Below, in pieces: positions 42,299 through 53,029 of a DNA stretch of 64,000 nucleotides. Numbering within the stretch: position 1 is the stretch's first letter; the number at the start of each line of letters is the position of its first letter. A model generated the notes under the pieces. The model was not told where the DNA came from, made no database searches, and worked only from the letters and a program-made list of their open reading frames with translations. The stretch is from contig CALYQD010000001.1 in assembly GCA_945280365.1 (NCBI GenBank), positions 1-64,000 on the forward strand, read 5' to 3'. Position numbers and translations under genes: made by a program. Source of the stretch: an uncultured Apibacter sp. Lineage in GTDB: Bacteria; Bacteroidota; Bacteroidia; Flavobacteriales; Weeksellaceae.

Positions 42299-43048
42299 AT
42301 GAAACATATACCTAATACACTTACACTTGCTAATTTATTATGTGGAAGCGTTGCGTGTATTTTAACAATTATTAAAGCCCCTATAAATTACATTTTAATT
42401 CTCCTTTTATGTTCACTTATTTTTGATTTTTTTGATGGTTTTGCTGCACGACTTACAAAAGTTTCAGGTCCTTTTGGTAAAGAGCTTGATAGTTTAGCCG
42501 ATGTAGTTACTTTTGGCGTACTTCCCGGGTTATTAATGTTTACTATGTTAGGTGGAGATGATTTTTATACACGTTTGAACAATTTAACGTCCGGATTTGT
42601 TTATAATGGGTATATTATTGGACTGTTTCCTTTTTTTGGTTTGTTAATAACATTATTTTCGGCTATTAGATTAGCCAAATTTAATCTTGATGAAGATCAA
42701 AGTTACTATTTTAAGGGGTTGCCAACTCCTGCTAATACATTATTTATTTTTTCATTATATTATATTCACCAAAATCATTCTTTCTCTTTATTAAATAATA
42801 TCTGGTTTTTACTATTTATTACAGCATTGTCCTGTTATCTATTAGTTTCAAATATTCCTTTACTAGCTTTAAAATTTAAAAATTTAAAATGGAAAGATAA
42901 TTCACTTATTTTTTCTTTTCTCATAATCTGTTTAATTCTGTTAATCTTTCTTAAAATTTCTGCTATTCCCATACTAATTTTGATTTATATACTTTTATCA
43001 ATTATATTTAGAAAAAAAATTATTTCTGATGGAACTAAAACTACATAA
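42299..43048 (+). CDS. pssA: CDP-diacylglycerol--serine O-phosphatidyltransferase
   Basis: IPNTLTLANLLCGSVACI; FDFFDGFAARLTKVSGPFGKELDSLADVVTFGVLPG. Confidence 0.94.
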   Translation: MKHIPNTLTLANLLCGSVACILTIIKAPINYILILLLCSLIFDFFDGFAARLTKVSGPFGKELDSLADVVTFGVLPGLLMFTMLGGDDFYTRLNNLTSGFVYNGYIIGLFPFFGLLITLFSAIRLAKFNLDEDQSYYFKGLPTPANTLFIFSLYYIHQNHSFSLLNNIWFLLFITALSCYLLVSNIPLLALKFKNLKWKDNSLIFSFLIICLILLIFLKISAIPILILIYILLSIIFRKKIISDGTKTT

Positions 43049-43793
43049 ATCAATCTGCTTTTTTGATTTAGAAACTACCGGAATAAACATAAGCAAAGAT
43101 CGTATAGTTGAAATTAGCATTTTAAAAGTAAATCCTGATCAATCTAAGGAGAGTAAAACTTGGAGAGTTAATCCGGAAATTCCTATCCCTAAAGAATCAT
43201 CTTTAATTCATGGAATTTATGACGAAGATATTGCCGATGCTCCAACTTTTAAGAAAATTGCTCCTCAAATTTTGGAAATGATAAAGGATTCTGATCTTTC
43301 TGGATATAACTCCAATAGATTTGATATACCGCTACTTGCTGAAGAACTTTTACGTAATGGGTTCGAATTTGACATAAAGAAGCACAGACCTATTGATATT
43401 CAGGTAATTTTCCATAAAATGGAACCGCGAAATCTATCCGCCGCTTATAAATTTTATTGTGATAAAAATTTGGAAAATGCCCACTCGGCATCTGCGGATA
43501 CCTTCGCTACCTACGAGATATTAAAAGCTCAACTTGAAAAATATGAGGAAATTCAAAATGATGTCAAATTCCTTCATGAATTTACAACTCAAAATAAAAA
43601 TGCTGATTTAGCCGGATTTGTAGGTATAGATAAAGATGATGATGAAATTTTTAACTTTGGAAAATATAAAGGAAAAAAGCTTAAAAATGTTTTTTTAAGT
43701 GATTTAGGGTACTACTCTTGGTTAATGAATGCAGATTTTCCTTTATATTCAAAAAAAATTTTTACTAGAGCTAAATTAAAAAGTGTTTTATGA
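43029..43793 (+). CDS. 3'-5' exonuclease (DnaQ-like DEDD)
   Basis: ICFFDLETTGINISKDRIVEISI, LSGYNSNRFDIPLLAEEL, HSASADTFATYEIL. Confidence 0.9.
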   Translation: MELKLHKSICFFDLETTGINISKDRIVEISILKVNPDQSKESKTWRVNPEIPIPKESSLIHGIYDEDIADAPTFKKIAPQILEMIKDSDLSGYNSNRFDIPLLAEELLRNGFEFDIKKHRPIDIQVIFHKMEPRNLSAAYKFYCDKNLENAHSASADTFATYEILKAQLEKYEEIQNDVKFLHEFTTQNKNADLAGFVGIDKDDDEIFNFGKYKGKKLKNVFLSDLGYYSWLMNADFPLYSKKIFTRAKLKSVL

Positions 43794-44398
43794 AAATTAT
43801 TTGTGTAGGGAGAAATTTTAAAAATCACGCGAAAGAGCTAAATAATGAAATTCCTAAAGAACCGGTTTTATTTATTAAACCTGATACCTCTATAATAAGA
43901 TCCGGTGATGATCTTTATATTCCTGAATTTACCGACAACCTTCAGCATGAAGTTGAAATTCTTATAAAAATTTCTAAAGTTGGAAAGTACATCCAACCTG
44001 AATTTGCCTGTAATTATTATTCTGAAATAGGCCTTGGTATTGACTTTACGGCCAGAGATCTTCAAGATGAATTGAAAGAGAAAGGTCTTCCTTGGGAAAA
44101 ATCAAAAGCTTTTGATCGCTCGGCATTAATTGGAAATTTTGTTAGCAAAGAAAAATTTAATTTAGATAATTTAAATTTTTCTTTAGTTAAGAATAATCAA
44201 ATTCAACAAAAGGGAAATACTTCCGAAATGATTTTTTCATTCGATTTTCTTATCTCTTATATTTCGCAATTTTTTACTTTAAAAATGGGTGATATTATAT
44301 TTACGGGAACCCCATCCGGAGTTTCAAAACTTAATGAAAATGATTTATTAGAAGGTTTTATTGAAAATGAAAGGTTTTTTGAAGTACGAATTAAATAA
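43790..44398 (+). CDS. Fumarylacetoacetate hydrolase family protein
   Basis: MKIICVGRNFKNHAKELNNEIPKEPVLFIKPDT, GIDFTARDLQ, GDIIFTGTPSGV. Confidence 0.93.
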   Translation: MKIICVGRNFKNHAKELNNEIPKEPVLFIKPDTSIIRSGDDLYIPEFTDNLQHEVEILIKISKVGKYIQPEFACNYYSEIGLGIDFTARDLQDELKEKGLPWEKSKAFDRSALIGNFVSKEKFNLDNLNFSLVKNNQIQQKGNTSEMIFSFDFLISYISQFFTLKMGDIIFTGTPSGVSKLNENDLLEGFIENERFFEVRIK

Positions 44399-44402
44399 GC
44401 TT

Positions 44403-45098
44403 TTATTCGTTAACTTTTAATTTATAATCCTGATTTTTGGGAACAATAAAAAACTTTTTAGGAGACCATTGAGCAAGAAAAATTTCAGATACATCATCAT
44501 ATCCTTGTTTTCTAAGTTCATCTTTAAGCCATTCTTCTGTTTTATTAATGCCGTCTAAGTAAACGTGATTAATTTTTCCCTCAATAACTAATAATACTGC
44601 ATATTTATCGTAATCATCTGTAAATGCAGTTATGGAACCATCTTGTTCCATTTGTGCAAAATATACTTTAGATATATCATATATGCCGTTATTTTTTAAT
44701 ACACTGGCATAAGTCATTATATCTATCTTTGCTTTTCTAAATCCTTCAATATTGAATTTTCCTTTTAATACCAAAGGAATAATTGGCCCTTCGATCAAAC
44801 CTCGTAAGCGACTGTATTTCTTAGTTAGAAAGGCTATTAAATACACAATAAATGTCCAGATAAATAATACGAGAGCAAATTCCATGATAGAAATATTCGG
44901 ATTATAGATTATTCCACCTACTAGTCCTCCTAAAACTATATTTTGTATTAAATCAATTCCTGACACCTGATTTAAAATAGTCCTACCCACTAATTTTATA
45001 TAAACCAGTACTGCGAAAAATGCTACAACTAATTTTATTGAAATAAAGATATTATCATATAAATTAAAACTTCCGAAAAATGCATTTTTTAAATCCAT
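44403..45098 (-). CDS. YetF/DUF421 family membrane protein
   Basis: KLVGRTILNQVSGIDLIQNIVLGGLVGGIIYNPNIS; C-terminal domain typical of the family. Confidence 0.8.
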   Translation of the reverse strand: MDLKNAFFGSFNLYDNIFISIKLVVAFFAVLVYIKLVGRTILNQVSGIDLIQNIVLGGLVGGIIYNPNISIMEFALVLFIWTFIVYLIAFLTKKYSRLRGLIEGPIIPLVLKGKFNIEGFRKAKIDIMTYASVLKNNGIYDISKVYFAQMEQDGSITAFTDDYDKYAVLLVIEGKINHVYLDGINKTEEWLKDELRKQGYDDVSEIFLAQWSPKKFFIVPKNQDYKLKVNE

Positions 45099-45235
45099 TG
45101 TATTTTTTGTAATTTAGTGTTATATACAAAAGTATAAATTAATTCAATATATTGACTTATATTTATTTACTTCTTTTTTGTTTCAAGTATAAAGAAATAT
45201 ATTAATATAAAATTATACTAAAAAGAAAAAAAATC

Positions 45236-45266
45236 AAAAAGCTGAAAGTATATACTTTCAGCCTAT
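45236..45266. terminator. Hairpin terminator
   Basis: aaaaagctgaaagtatatactttcagcctat. Confidence 0.6.
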
Positions 45267-45486
45267 CATAACACATAAAAATATATGAATCTAAATAATT
45301 TTAAATCTGATTTTTGATTTTTTTATTCACAGTTATCTTATTTGAAAAAAATTATATAATTAGCTTTCTCTAAATTTATATCATACAATATTTCAAAACA
45401 TTAAACACTTTATTTAGTAATTAACTTTTATTAAATATTAATTACTGCTATTTCTAAAATCACAATTTATTTTTAAGGTCATAAAT

Positions 45487-47793
45487 CTAATATTGTTTAC
45501 GCATTTCCGTAGCTGCTCCTACCATTTCAATGAGTGATTTTTTTGTTTCCTCCCACCCTCGTGTTTTAAGTCCACAATCAGGATTTATCCATAACTGATC
45601 AACCGGTATGCTTTTTATTGCTTTTTGTAGCAAGGAAATCATTTCCTGCTTAGAAGGTACTCTTGGAGAATGTATATCATAAACACCAGGACCTATATCA
45701 TTTGGATACTTAAATTCTGAAAAAATACTTAAAAGCTTCATATCTGATTTAGAGCATTCAATAGTAATTACATCTGCGTCCATATCAGCTATATTTTGTA
45801 TTATATCGTTGAATTCAGAATAACACATATGAGTATGAATTTGAGTTCTATCCTCAACTCCGCAGGAGGCAATTCTAAATGCTTTTATTGCCCAATCCAA
45901 ATAGTTTTTCCATTCATTTTTACGTAAGGGAAGTCCTTCTCTGATTGCGGGTTCATCGATTTGAATAATTTTTATACCTGCTTTTTCAAGGTCCAACACT
46001 TCTTCTCTTATTGCTAATGCAATCTGGAAACATGTATCTTTTCTTGGTTGATCGTCTCTTACAAAACTCCATTGCAATATAGTAACGGGACCGGTCAACA
46101 TTCCTTTTACATTTTTATTTGTTAACGACTGAGCATAAGAAGACCATTTCACTGTCATAGGATGTGGTCTAAAAATATCGCCATATATGATAGGTGGCTT
46201 TACACAACGACTTCCGTAGCTTTGTACCCATCCGTTTTTAGAAAAAGCGACTCCGTCTAACTGTTCTCCGAAATATTCAACCATATCATTACGTTCAAAT
46301 TCGCCATGAACTAATACATCAATGCCTATTTTTTCTTGGAAACGAATTGTTTTTTCAATTTCTTTTTTTACCAACTCTTCATATTCTAAAGATGTTATTA
46401 ATCCTTTTTTCAATTTTGATCTCCAACTACGAACTTCTGAGGTCTGAGGAAAAGAGCCTATTGTTGTTGTAGCAAATGAAGGTAATTGCAATGCTTCTTT
46501 TTGTTTTTTCTTACGTTCTGAAAAAATAGATTCTCTTTTATCTACTACACTTTCTATATTTTTTATTTTTTCTTTAACCTTCTCATTATGTATTAAGGTA
46601 GAAGTTCTTCTACTTTCGACAATTTTTTTATTTTCTTGTAATTTTTTTTGTAATTCCGAATCATTTTCTTTCTCTGCAAGACGTTTCAATGTAACTACCT
46701 CATCGATTTTTTGCTTGGCAAATGCTAACCATTTTTTAGTTTCTAAAGAAAGTGATTTTGTATCTGTTTCCAAATCTAAATCTACGGGACTGTGAAGTAG
46801 TGAACATGAAGGCGCTATCATGACACGGTCTGCACCTATTTTGGAAACTGCTTTATGAATCATTTCCAAAGAATTTTCAAAATCGTTTTTCCAGATATTT
46901 CTTCCGTCAACGATTCCTAGGGATAAAATAATATTTCCAGGAATATTGCCTAATATTTCTTCTAGTTGCTGGGGACAACGAACCAAATCAATATGTAAAG
47001 CTTGTATCGGAAGTTTATAGGCTAGCTGTAAATTATCTTTTATGCCGTCAAAATAAGTAGTAAGCAACTTGTTTATATAAGGAAATTGCTTATGAATTTC
47101 TATATATGCGTATTCGAATGTTTCTTTTGTCTTTGTATCTAAATCCAAGGCTAAGAAAGGTTCATCAAACTGTACCCATTCAACCCCTTCTTCTTTTAAT
47201 CTTGTTAAAATTTCCACATATACGGGAAGTATATTTTTTATTAAGTCCAACTTATTGAAATTCTCTTCTTTCTCCTTTCCTAACAATAAATAAGATACCG
47301 GACCTATAATTACAGGTTTTGTTTTGATTCCTGCTTTTTTAGCCTCTAAATATTCATCTATGATTTTTGTAGAAAATAATGAAAATTTCTGATTACTTTC
47401 AAATTCCGGTACGATATAATGATAATTAGTATCGAACCATTTGGTCATTTCCATAGCTTTTATATCAATACCTTCTTTTTGAAAGCCCCTTGCCATAGCA
47501 AAGTATAAATCCAATTCTGTATTTGATTTATCCAGTATTACCTTATTATATCTTTTGGGAATTGCTCCTACCATCAGGGACATATCTAGTACCTGATCGT
47601 AATAGGAGAAATCATTGGACGGAATCCAGTCTATTCCTATTTCTTTTTGTGTCATCCAGTTTTGATGCCGAATATTTTTTCCTGTTATCATCAGCTCTTC
47701 TACTGATGCTTTACCTGCCCAATATTTTTCACAGGCTTTTTTAAGTTCTCTGTCACTACCAATACGCGGATAGCCTAGATTGTGTGTCTGCAT
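45487..47793 (-). CDS. metE: Cobalamin-independent methionine synthase
   Basis: MQTHNLGYPRIGSDRELKKACEKYWAG; TTTIGSFPQTSEVR; INPDCGLKTRGWEE. Confidence 0.97.
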   Translation of the reverse strand: MQTHNLGYPRIGSDRELKKACEKYWAGKASVEELMITGKNIRHQNWMTQKEIGIDWIPSNDFSYYDQVLDMSLMVGAIPKRYNKVILDKSNTELDLYFAMARGFQKEGIDIKAMEMTKWFDTNYHYIVPEFESNQKFSLFSTKIIDEYLEAKKAGIKTKPVIIGPVSYLLLGKEKEENFNKLDLIKNILPVYVEILTRLKEEGVEWVQFDEPFLALDLDTKTKETFEYAYIEIHKQFPYINKLLTTYFDGIKDNLQLAYKLPIQALHIDLVRCPQQLEEILGNIPGNIILSLGIVDGRNIWKNDFENSLEMIHKAVSKIGADRVMIAPSCSLLHSPVDLDLETDTKSLSLETKKWLAFAKQKIDEVVTLKRLAEKENDSELQKKLQENKKIVESRRTSTLIHNEKVKEKIKNIESVVDKRESIFSERKKKQKEALQLPSFATTTIGSFPQTSEVRSWRSKLKKGLITSLEYEELVKKEIEKTIRFQEKIGIDVLVHGEFERNDMVEYFGEQLDGVAFSKNGWVQSYGSRCVKPPIIYGDIFRPHPMTVKWSSYAQSLTNKNVKGMLTGPVTILQWSFVRDDQPRKDTCFQIALAIREEVLDLEKAGIKIIQIDEPAIREGLPLRKNEWKNYLDWAIKAFRIASCGVEDRTQIHTHMCYSEFNDIIQNIADMDADVITIECSKSDMKLLSIFSEFKYPNDIGPGVYDIHSPRVPSKQEMISLLQKAIKSIPVDQLWINPDCGLKTRGWEETKKSLIEMVGAATEMRKQY

Positions 47794-47994
47794 TTGTATA
47801 ACTTTTTAAACGATTATATTATAAAAAGCTCTTATTGCTAAACTTCACAATGCCTTTTTGTTATGAATTGGAAATACAAAATAAAATATGATATTAAAAA
47901 GCCCTCTTCTCTAAAAATAACGAAAGGAGAATTTTATTATCATTCTTTATACTCTGTGATCTTGCTCTTATTCGCGAAAGCATTGTCAATTAAG

Positions 47995-48165
47995 AATAGG
48001 CAGGTCTCCTGGCTTATAACATTTTATCTGCCTTCTCACCTTTTACATGGCAATGGCTTATTTTGATAAAACTATTTTACGTTATTTACAGTTGCGCGTC
48101 AGCTCACGATTTACACATGATTCCCTATTAAGCTGTTATTACACAGCACCTTATTCCTTGTTGAT
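47995..48165 (-). ncRNA. Cobalamin riboswitch upstream of metE
   Basis: Minus strand: ggtgctgtgtaataacagc..aatagggaatcatgtg..gagctgacgcgcaactgtaa..aagccaggagacctgc, matching the B12-box core. Confidence 0.92.
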
Positions 48166-48289
48166 AAAGAAATTAAGTAAAGAACTTATTTATACAAAGA
48201 TAAAAACCTTTTCTTTTATTTCTTTATTTATATAAATAAAATTTTAAACCTATATTCAATTTCTAAATTATAACTAATTTATGTTTTAT

Positions 48290-49393
48290 TTAAAACAATT
48301 TTTTTAATCGATCTTTGGAAAAACCTTTAAGCTCTGATAAGTTACCTTTTTTAATTTTTAACACCCATTCAGGGTCTTCTAATAATGCACGTCCCACAGC
48401 TATTAAATTAAACTCATCTTGATCCATTCTTCGGTCTAGTTCATCCAGAAAACTACTATTTACATCAAAGCTCTCTCCTCTGAATGCTCCTAAAAAATCT
48501 CCGTTTAGTGCAACTGAACCCACACTTATTGATGGCTTACCAGTAATTTTTTTCGCCCATCCTGCAAAATTTAAATTTGAATTTTCAAACTCAGGCTCCC
48601 AAAACCTTCTTTGAGAACAATGAAAAATATCTACTCCTGCCTCTGATAATGGCAGTAACCATTCTTTCATTTCTTCCGGAGACTTAGCAATCTTTGCTGA
48701 ATAATCCTGTTGTTTCCATTGAGATAATCGTAATATTATAGGAAACTCTGCTCCTACTGCACTTCGTACGGCTTTGACGATTTCAATAGCAAAACGGCTT
48801 CGTTGGGAAATCGTTGAACCTCCCCATTTATCTTTGCGCCTATTAAGTTTATCCCAAAAGAATTGATCAATAAGATATCCATGTGCCCCATGCAATTCGA
48901 GTGAATCAAATCCTATTTTTTTTGCTTGATAGGCAGCTTCTGCAAACGCATCTATCGTTTCTTTTATGTCATCTTCACTCATTTGTTTTCCTCCTTCGGT
49001 ATCTGGATTTAGCAGACCGGAAGGACCTTCAAAAGGCTTGTGAGGTCTCCAATTTCTTTTGGGCGGGATAATTCCCATATGCCAAATTTGTGGGGCTATT
49101 TTTCCATCCTTAGCATGAACTGCATCAACTACTCTTTTCCATCCTTCTAAAGCTTCATCGCCATAAAATTTCGGAATATTCAGATCATTAGAAGAGGAAG
49201 ATCTATCAACGACTGTCCCTTCTGTTATAATGAGACCGACTTCCGATTGGGCTCTTCTTTCATAATACTCCGCTATTTCTTTAGTGGGAATTCCATTATA
49301 AGCAAAAGATCTTGTCATTGGTGCCATCACTATCCTATTTTTCAAGAACAGATTTTTATAGTTAAATGGCTCAAATAATTTATATATTTTCAT
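48290..49393 (-). CDS. NADH:flavin oxidoreductase (Old Yellow Enzyme family)
   Basis: LFEPFNYKNLFLKNRIVMAPMTRSFA; GFDSLELHGAHGYLIDQFFW. Confidence 0.93.
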   Translation of the reverse strand: MKIYKLFEPFNYKNLFLKNRIVMAPMTRSFAYNGIPTKEIAEYYERRAQSEVGLIITEGTVVDRSSSSNDLNIPKFYGDEALEGWKRVVDAVHAKDGKIAPQIWHMGIIPPKRNWRPHKPFEGPSGLLNPDTEGGKQMSEDDIKETIDAFAEAAYQAKKIGFDSLELHGAHGYLIDQFFWDKLNRRKDKWGGSTISQRSRFAIEIVKAVRSAVGAEFPIILRLSQWKQQDYSAKIAKSPEEMKEWLLPLSEAGVDIFHCSQRRFWEPEFENSNLNFAGWAKKITGKPSISVGSVALNGDFLGAFRGESFDVNSSFLDELDRRMDQDEFNLIAVGRALLEDPEWVLKIKKGNLSELKGFSKDRLKKLF

Positions 49394-49396
49394 GGT

Positions 49397-50143
49397 TTAT
49401 TCTACTTCGTATACTAAACGAACCGTAATATTTGCTGTTTTGTACTTAGAGGTTACGTTAAAAGCTCCTCCCCATGAATAATCATCTTCAGAAGAATTTT
49501 GTGCAGTAATTTGAAAGACTCCCTGATTTGCACTTTTCACATTCTTCAATTTACATCCGGTACTTAAAGCTATTTCTTCTGCTCTTCTTTTTGCATCCTT
49601 GGTTGCATCTGATATCATTTTTATTTTTAAATCAGATAATTTTGTATAGTAATATAATGGGGCTCTAGAATATAGCTCAACTCCATTATTAATTAATTCT
49701 GTAATCTGACGTGAGAGATCTTCAACTTTTAAAACATCTTTAGATTCAATGGTAATGGTTTGATTTAATTCGTATCCGGTAAAAAATTTTTGAGATTCAT
49801 TTGCTGTATATTTATAATCATATTGTTTGGAAATATCAACAGCTGAAAAAACCATTTCTTTTTCAGTAAACCCTTTGGAGATAAGATACTCTGTTACCGT
49901 TTGCCTATCTGATTCTAATTCTGCATAGGCTTGTTTTAAATCTAAGCTCTTTTTTGAAAAGTCAGCTTTCCACACTATAAAATCCGCAACAAAATCTTTG
50001 GTTCCTAAACCTTTAACAGCTATGGTGTTAGATTGATATTTCTTTTTATATGAACTTCCTATAAAAAAAGCAGCTACAACAATTGATACGGACGCAATTA
50101 GAGATGAAATGACAATATAATTCTTCATAATATTTTTTTTCAA
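49397..50143 (-). CDS. SIMPL domain (DUF541) protein
   Basis: IAVKGLGTKDFVADFIVWKADFSKKS; YELNQTITIESKDV; DATKDAKRRAEEIALSTG. Confidence 0.85.
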   Translation of the reverse strand: MKKNIMKNYIVISSLIASVSIVVAAFFIGSSYKKKYQSNTIAVKGLGTKDFVADFIVWKADFSKKSLDLKQAYAELESDRQTVTEYLISKGFTEKEMVFSAVDISKQYDYKYTANESQKFFTGYELNQTITIESKDVLKVEDLSRQITELINNGVELYSRAPLYYYTKLSDLKIKMISDATKDAKRRAEEIALSTGCKLKNVKSANQGVFQITAQNSSEDDYSWGGAFNVTSKYKTANITVRLVYEVE

Positions 50144-50149
50144 ATATAC

Positions 50150-50185
50150 AAAAAAAGCACCTCAAGATAAGGTGCTCTTTTTATA
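50150..50185. terminator. Terminator after fbaA
   Basis: aaaaaaagcacctcaagataaggtgctctttttat. Confidence 0.8.
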
Positions 50186-50206
50186 TATTAAAATTTATAT
50201 TTTTTG

Positions 50207-51274
50207 CTATAATGTATTAATATTATTTAAATCCTCAAAAGCTTTTTCTAATCTTTTAGAAAATTCTTCTTCACATTTTCTCACCCATACTCTTGGATCG
50301 TAAAATTTCTTATTAGGAGCTTCATCTCCAGTAGGATTTCCAACTTGAGTTCTTAAGTAATCAATATTTTTTTCTACATAATCTCTAGCCCCTTCAGTAT
50401 AAGCAAATTGTAAATCTGTATCTATATTCATTTTAACAACTCCATAACTTATTGCTTCTCTAATATCTAATAATGAAGATCCTGATCCTCCATGGAAAAC
50501 AAAATTAATAGGTTTTGATGGTCCTCCTACTTGTTTTTGAACATATTCTTGAGAATTATGTAAAATTTTCGGTTCTAATTTCACATTACCTGGTTTGTAA
50601 ACTCCGTGTACATTACCAAAAGCTGCAGCAATAGTAAAATTTGGACTTATTGCACTTAGTGATTTATATGTTTTATAAACATCTTCCGGTTGGGTATATA
50701 GTTTTGAACTTTCTATGTCTGAATTATCTACTCCGTCTTCTTCTCCTCCTGTAATTCCAATTTCAACTTCTAATGTCATTCCTAATTTTGCCATTCTTTC
50801 AAAGTATTTTGAAGAAATTGATAAATTTTCATCTAGTGGTTCTTCTGATAGGTCTAACATATGTGAAGAATAAAGAGTTTTTCCTTCCTTTTTATGAAAT
50901 TCCTCGCATGCATCCAATAAGCCATCAACCCATGGCAATAGTTTCTTAGCACAATGGTCTGTGTGTAAAATAACTGTAGCACCATAAGCTTCTGCTAATG
51001 TATGGACATGCTTTGCTCCAGCTATAGCCCCTAAAACATCTGCTCTAAGAGATTGGTTTTTAAATCCTTTACCTGCATTAAATTGAGATCCTCCGTTTGA
51101 AAATTGAATAATTATAGGTGCATTTACTTTGACCGCTGTTTCTAAAGCCGCATTGATATTGCTTGAACCTATAACATTACATGCCGGTAATGCAAACTGT
51201 TTTTCTTTAGCATAATCGAATATCTCTTTAACTAAAGATCCGGTTGCCACACCTGCTGGAAATTTTCTACTCAT
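50207..51274 (-). CDS. fbaA: Class II fructose-bisphosphate aldolase
   Basis: LHTDHCAKKLLPWVDGLL, SHMLDLSEEPLDEN, FVFHGGSGSS. Confidence 0.96.
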   Translation of the reverse strand: MSRKFPAGVATGSLVKEIFDYAKEKQFALPACNVIGSSNINAALETAVKVNAPIIIQFSNGGSQFNAGKGFKNQSLRADVLGAIAGAKHVHTLAEAYGATVILHTDHCAKKLLPWVDGLLDACEEFHKKEGKTLYSSHMLDLSEEPLDENLSISSKYFERMAKLGMTLEVEIGITGGEEDGVDNSDIESSKLYTQPEDVYKTYKSLSAISPNFTIAAAFGNVHGVYKPGNVKLEPKILHNSQEYVQKQVGGPSKPINFVFHGGSGSSLLDIREAISYGVVKMNIDTDLQFAYTEGARDYVEKNIDYLRTQVGNPTGDEAPNKKFYDPRVWVRKCEEEFSKRLEKAFEDLNNINTL

Positions 51275-51737
51275 GATATTATATTTTTTTTGTTATACTT
51301 TTTAATTGTAAATGTAAAAACAATTTATATCGCATAGCGTTATTTTATATTGAAATTTCTCATGTTTTTATTTTTTTTAACAAAAAGTTATGACTTTAGT
51401 TATCTCATTATTTTAAATTTTAATCAGCCATTTAAGATTTAACATATGTTATATATATTCTTTTATTTGTCAAACAATTCTCTTACTCTTCTAGATTTAG
51501 TATTTATTCTTAATATTAGCTTTACATAATATTAAATAATATTTGTTAATTAAATCAATTATCATACTATTTTTTTGAAATCTAAATTACTTGAGAAATG
51601 TATCTTTTGATAACTAATTTTTGAGTTTTAGACAAATTATTCTTATCCTATTCTAAAATAGGAAGATTGGGAACTATAAATTTAGCTTAATTTAATGCAT
51701 TTTAAAATTTCTACATGTATGCGATTAATAAAAAAAT

Positions 51738-51772
51738 AAATGCCTTATATAAAATATAAGGCATTTTCTAAT
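51738..51772. terminator. Terminator after tpx
   Basis: aaatgccttatataaaatataaggcatttt. Confidence 0.75.
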
Positions 51773-51783
51773 CTGAAGATTTT

Positions 51784-52281
51784 TTATTTTAAAATTGCGG
51801 TGACATTTTCATAATTGGGTTCATGAGTAGTTTCTGCAACTTGTTCATCATATATAACTTCACCTGATTCATTTAGTACTATAACAGATCTACTAAATAA
51901 TCCCTTTAAAGGACCATCTACAAATTCTAATCCATAGTCTTTACCAAAATCTGATCGAAATGCTGATAAAGGAATCACATTATCCAATCCTTCTGCTGCG
52001 CAAAAGCGTTTTTGCGCAAATGGAAGATCTTTTGATATACATAATACTATTGTGTTATTCATTTCTGAAACTTTTTCATTAAATTCCCTTACGGACATAG
52101 CACATGTATCTGTATCTACGCTTGGAAATATATTTAAAATAACTCTTTTTCCTTTATAGTCTGATAATTTTTTTTCTGATAAATCCGAATCTACTAATAT
52201 AAAGTCCGGTGCTTTATTTCCTACTTCAGGAAGATTTCCCAAAGTATGCACTTCATTACCTCTTAATGTAATTGTCGCCAT
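51784..52281 (-). CDS. tpx: Thiol peroxidase
   Basis: MATITLRGNEVHTLGNLPEVGNKAPDF; NIFPSVDTDTCAMSVREFNE. Confidence 0.95.
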   Translation of the reverse strand: MATITLRGNEVHTLGNLPEVGNKAPDFILVDSDLSEKKLSDYKGKRVILNIFPSVDTDTCAMSVREFNEKVSEMNNTIVLCISKDLPFAQKRFCAAEGLDNVIPLSAFRSDFGKDYGLEFVDGPLKGLFSRSVIVLNESGEVIYDEQVAETTHEPNYENVTAILK

Positions 52282-52504
52282 TGTATTAATCTTATTTACT
52301 TTTATGTATATTTTTTATAAGACTAAAGTATGAAATAATATTTATCAGATTATTTTTATATATTAATTTATATAATTATTTAATCAATTATTTCTATATA
52401 GGATTATATTTATTGTTTAAATATGCTGAAATAGCATTTCATATAAAATATGTATTAATTAGCTATTTTTTTAAAAATACTTGATTAAATTTGGATAATA
52501 AAAC

Positions 52505-53029
52505 TTGTGTAAAATGCAACCAATTTTTAAATTCTGCCCAAATTGTAAAGGTGATCATCTTGAATATCCACATGGATCTAAAATTGTATGCCCAGATTGT
52601 AAATTTGAATATTATCATAATACAGCCGGAGCCACAGCTGTTATTATTCAAAAAAAAGATGAAATTTTATTTACTATTAGGAATAAAGAACCCCAAAAAG
52701 GCTACTTGGATCTTCCGGGTGGTTTTATAGATGCTAATGAGACTGCAGAATATGGTAGTTTTAGAGAATTGCAGGAAGAATTAAATATATCTATTGATAA
52801 GTCTAAACTTCAATATATTGATTCATACCCTAATACCTATTTATATAAAGACATTTTATATAATACTATTGATTTATTCTTTTTCTATAAAGATGATAAT
52901 TTATCTATTATCGATTTTGATCCTGATGAATTAAAGGGGGTTGTTTGGAAAAAATTATCAGAAATTGATTTTGATGAAATTGCTTTTGAAAGCCATAAAA
53001 AGACCTTGAAAAAATTAATGAAAATTTAA
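52505..53029 (+). CDS. NUDIX hydrolase with N-terminal zinc ribbon
   Basis: FCPNCKGDHLEYPHGSKIVCPDCKFEYYHN; GGFIDANETAEYGSFRELQEEL Nudix box. Confidence 0.9.
   Translation: MCKMQPIFKFCPNCKGDHLEYPHGSKIVCPDCKFEYYHNTAGATAVIIQKKDEILFTIRNKEPQKGYLDLPGGFIDANETAEYGSFRELQEELNISIDKSKLQYIDSYPNTYLYKDILYNTIDLFFFYKDDNLSIIDFDPDELKGVVWKKLSEIDFDEIAFESHKKTLKKLMKI

Noticed and set aside
47863-48235. ORFs 47863-48066 and 48047-48235 (+)
   Set aside because: They run antisense through the cobalamin riboswitch and have no protein-like features.
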